A DNA stretch of 64,000 nucleotides. It comes from Natrinema hispanicum (lineage in GTDB: Archaea; Halobacteriota; Halobacteria; Halobacteriales; Natrialbaceae). The notes beneath the pieces were generated by a model. It searched no databases. It saw only the letters and a list, made by a program, of their open reading frames with translations, and was not told the origin of the DNA. Below, one piece after another: positions 63,260 through 64,000 of this stretch (position 1 is its first letter; each line of letters opens with the position of its first letter). The stretch lies in NCBI RefSeq assembly GCF_900111485.1, contig NZ_FOIC01000006.1:124001-188000 (forward strand). The letters run 5' to 3'. The position numbers were made by a program, and so were the translations under genes.

Positions 63260-64000
63260 ATGAACGAGCTGCTGGACGTGCTCTTCGCGTCGCTTCGCGA
63301 CGGCTACGTCCAAGTGAGTGCGTTCGTCGCGATGACGGTGCTCGCGTTCGGACTGGTCCAGTATCGCACGGACGGTGCGCTCATCGCCACCATCGAGGAC
63401 AACGAGCGACTTCAGGTGCTGTTCGGCGGCCTGCTCGGATTGACACCGGGCTGTGGCGGTGCAATCGTCGTCATGCCGCTGTACGTCCGCGGGACGGTCA
63501 GCTTCGGAACCGTCGTCGCGACGCTCGGTGCGACCGCCGGTGACTCTGCGTTCGTCATCCTCGCGCTCGCGCCCGAGGCCGCACTGTACGCCTACGCCGT
63601 TGCCTTCGCGGCCTCCGTTGCGACGGGGTATCTGGTTGACTCCGTCGGCCTCGGCGTTTCGCGGGTCGACGCCGCCGTCGCGCGCCTCTCGCCTGCCGCA
63701 CGGCCTGACGGCGGTACTGCCGTCAACGGCAGCGTCACGCCGAACCCGGCTCACGACTACTGCGGGCCAGCCCCCACTCACGCTCACGAGGCGGGGCCGG
63801 ACCGTCGCTCTCGAGTCCTCACTCCTCTTTCCCACCTCGCACACGTCACGTGGTGGGGGACCGCTATCGCCGGCCTCGGCCTCGGGATACTCTACTTGCT
63901 TCGTGGCGGCCCCGAGGTCGCGCTCACAGTGGGGGTCGGCTTCGATGGCCTGTTCACGGTCGTCGGCATTGCCGGCGCAGTGCTGTCGCTGTACCTCTAT
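63260..64000 (+). CDS. Putative manganese/metal transporter (3' end outside window)
   Basis: 247 codons are visible and the frame is open to the window end. The protein has several membrane helices. Its first repeat carries LTPGCGGAIVVMPLYVRGTV, then TLGATAGDSAFVILALAPEA. This resembles the PNSGPH-type signature of a family annotated as putative manganese or arsenite efflux permeases. A His-rich loop (PNPAHDYCGPAPTHAHEAGP) lies between helices near residue 165 and suggests metal binding. Identity of the ion is unknown. Confidence 0.78.
   Translation, partial: MNELLDVLFASLRDGYVQVSAFVAMTVLAFGLVQYRTDGALIATIEDNERLQVLFGGLLGLTPGCGGAIVVMPLYVRGTVSFGTVVATLGATAGDSAFVILALAPEAALYAYAVAFAASVATGYLVDSVGLGVSRVDAAVARLSPAARPDGGTAVNGSVTPNPAHDYCGPAPTHAHEAGPDRRSRVLTPLSHLAHVTWWGTAIAGLGLGILYLLRGGPEVALTVGVGFDGLFTVVGIAGAVLSLYLY

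Overview
The window is chromosomal DNA of a halophilic archaeon (class Halobacteria). The evidence is GC-rich DNA with very frequent CTCGAG, strongly acidic proteins, TATA elements about 26 nt upstream of many start codons (leaderless transcripts), and archaeal markers: Orc1/Cdc6, thermosome, EndA, RIO1, MC1 and a tubulin/FtsZ paralogue. Natrialbaceae (Natrinema/Haloterrigena-like) is my best guess, but the family is an inference.

Layout. 1-6.5 kb: MutS-related ATPase (cut by the window edge), Orc1/Cdc6, small haloarchaeal proteins and UvrB. 6.5-10.6 kb: an orphan contractile-injection-system cassette (sheath, two tube proteins, assembly proteins and a 54-aa gene) with no baseplate, spike or ATPase. 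10.6-15.5 kb: 2-oxoacid dehydrogenase E1alpha/E1beta/E2 and lipoyl synthase. 15.6-19.3 kb: membrane proteins and a Hel308/Ski2-type helicase, then an AT-rich island. 20-24.5 kb: a probable surface/regulatory cluster of secreted proteins and a membrane-anchored winged-helix regulator; two of its promoters carry the same 10-bp-phased repeat array. 24.5-40.5 kb: mostly RNA and translation genes (EndA, TrpS, PheST, LeuS), a NucS-N/zinc-finger protein, a tubulin-like GTPase, MC1, prephenate dehydratase, peroxiredoxin and Hsp20. 40.7-48.7 kb: DUF2071, ornithine cyclodeaminase-like enzyme, methyltransferase, thermosome, KH protein, a second TrpS and RIO1. 48.9-64 kb: SBP56, ferredoxin, NAD+-dependent ligase, Get3/ArsA ATPase, ABC transporter, UvrC, eIF1-like protein, paired GNAT acetyltransferases, NrfD and the start of a transporter.

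The most interesting signals are non-coding or too small for ordinary gene calling. (1) Upstream of the second trpS is an apparently leaderless 26-codon ORF with three Trp codons (W-x-W-x-W), set in mutually exclusive inverted repeats, one of which pairs the Trp codons with the trpS leader. (2) Upstream of pheST is a 48-codon ORF ending in a Phe cluster (F-D-F-F-F), again with a TATA-like element about 26 nt upstream of its ATG and a hairpin at its stop codon. Together they suggest ribosome-mediated, amino-acid-sensing control of tRNA synthetase genes in a haloarchaeon. (3) Three imperfect-palindrome elements, each exactly 86 bp, two of them starting on the stop codon of the upstream gene. (4) Two copies of a TTTTGC...GCAAAA hairpin element downstream of genes.

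All calls come from reading the sequence; no database search was run. I saw no rRNA, no convincing tRNA, no CRISPR array and no transposase.
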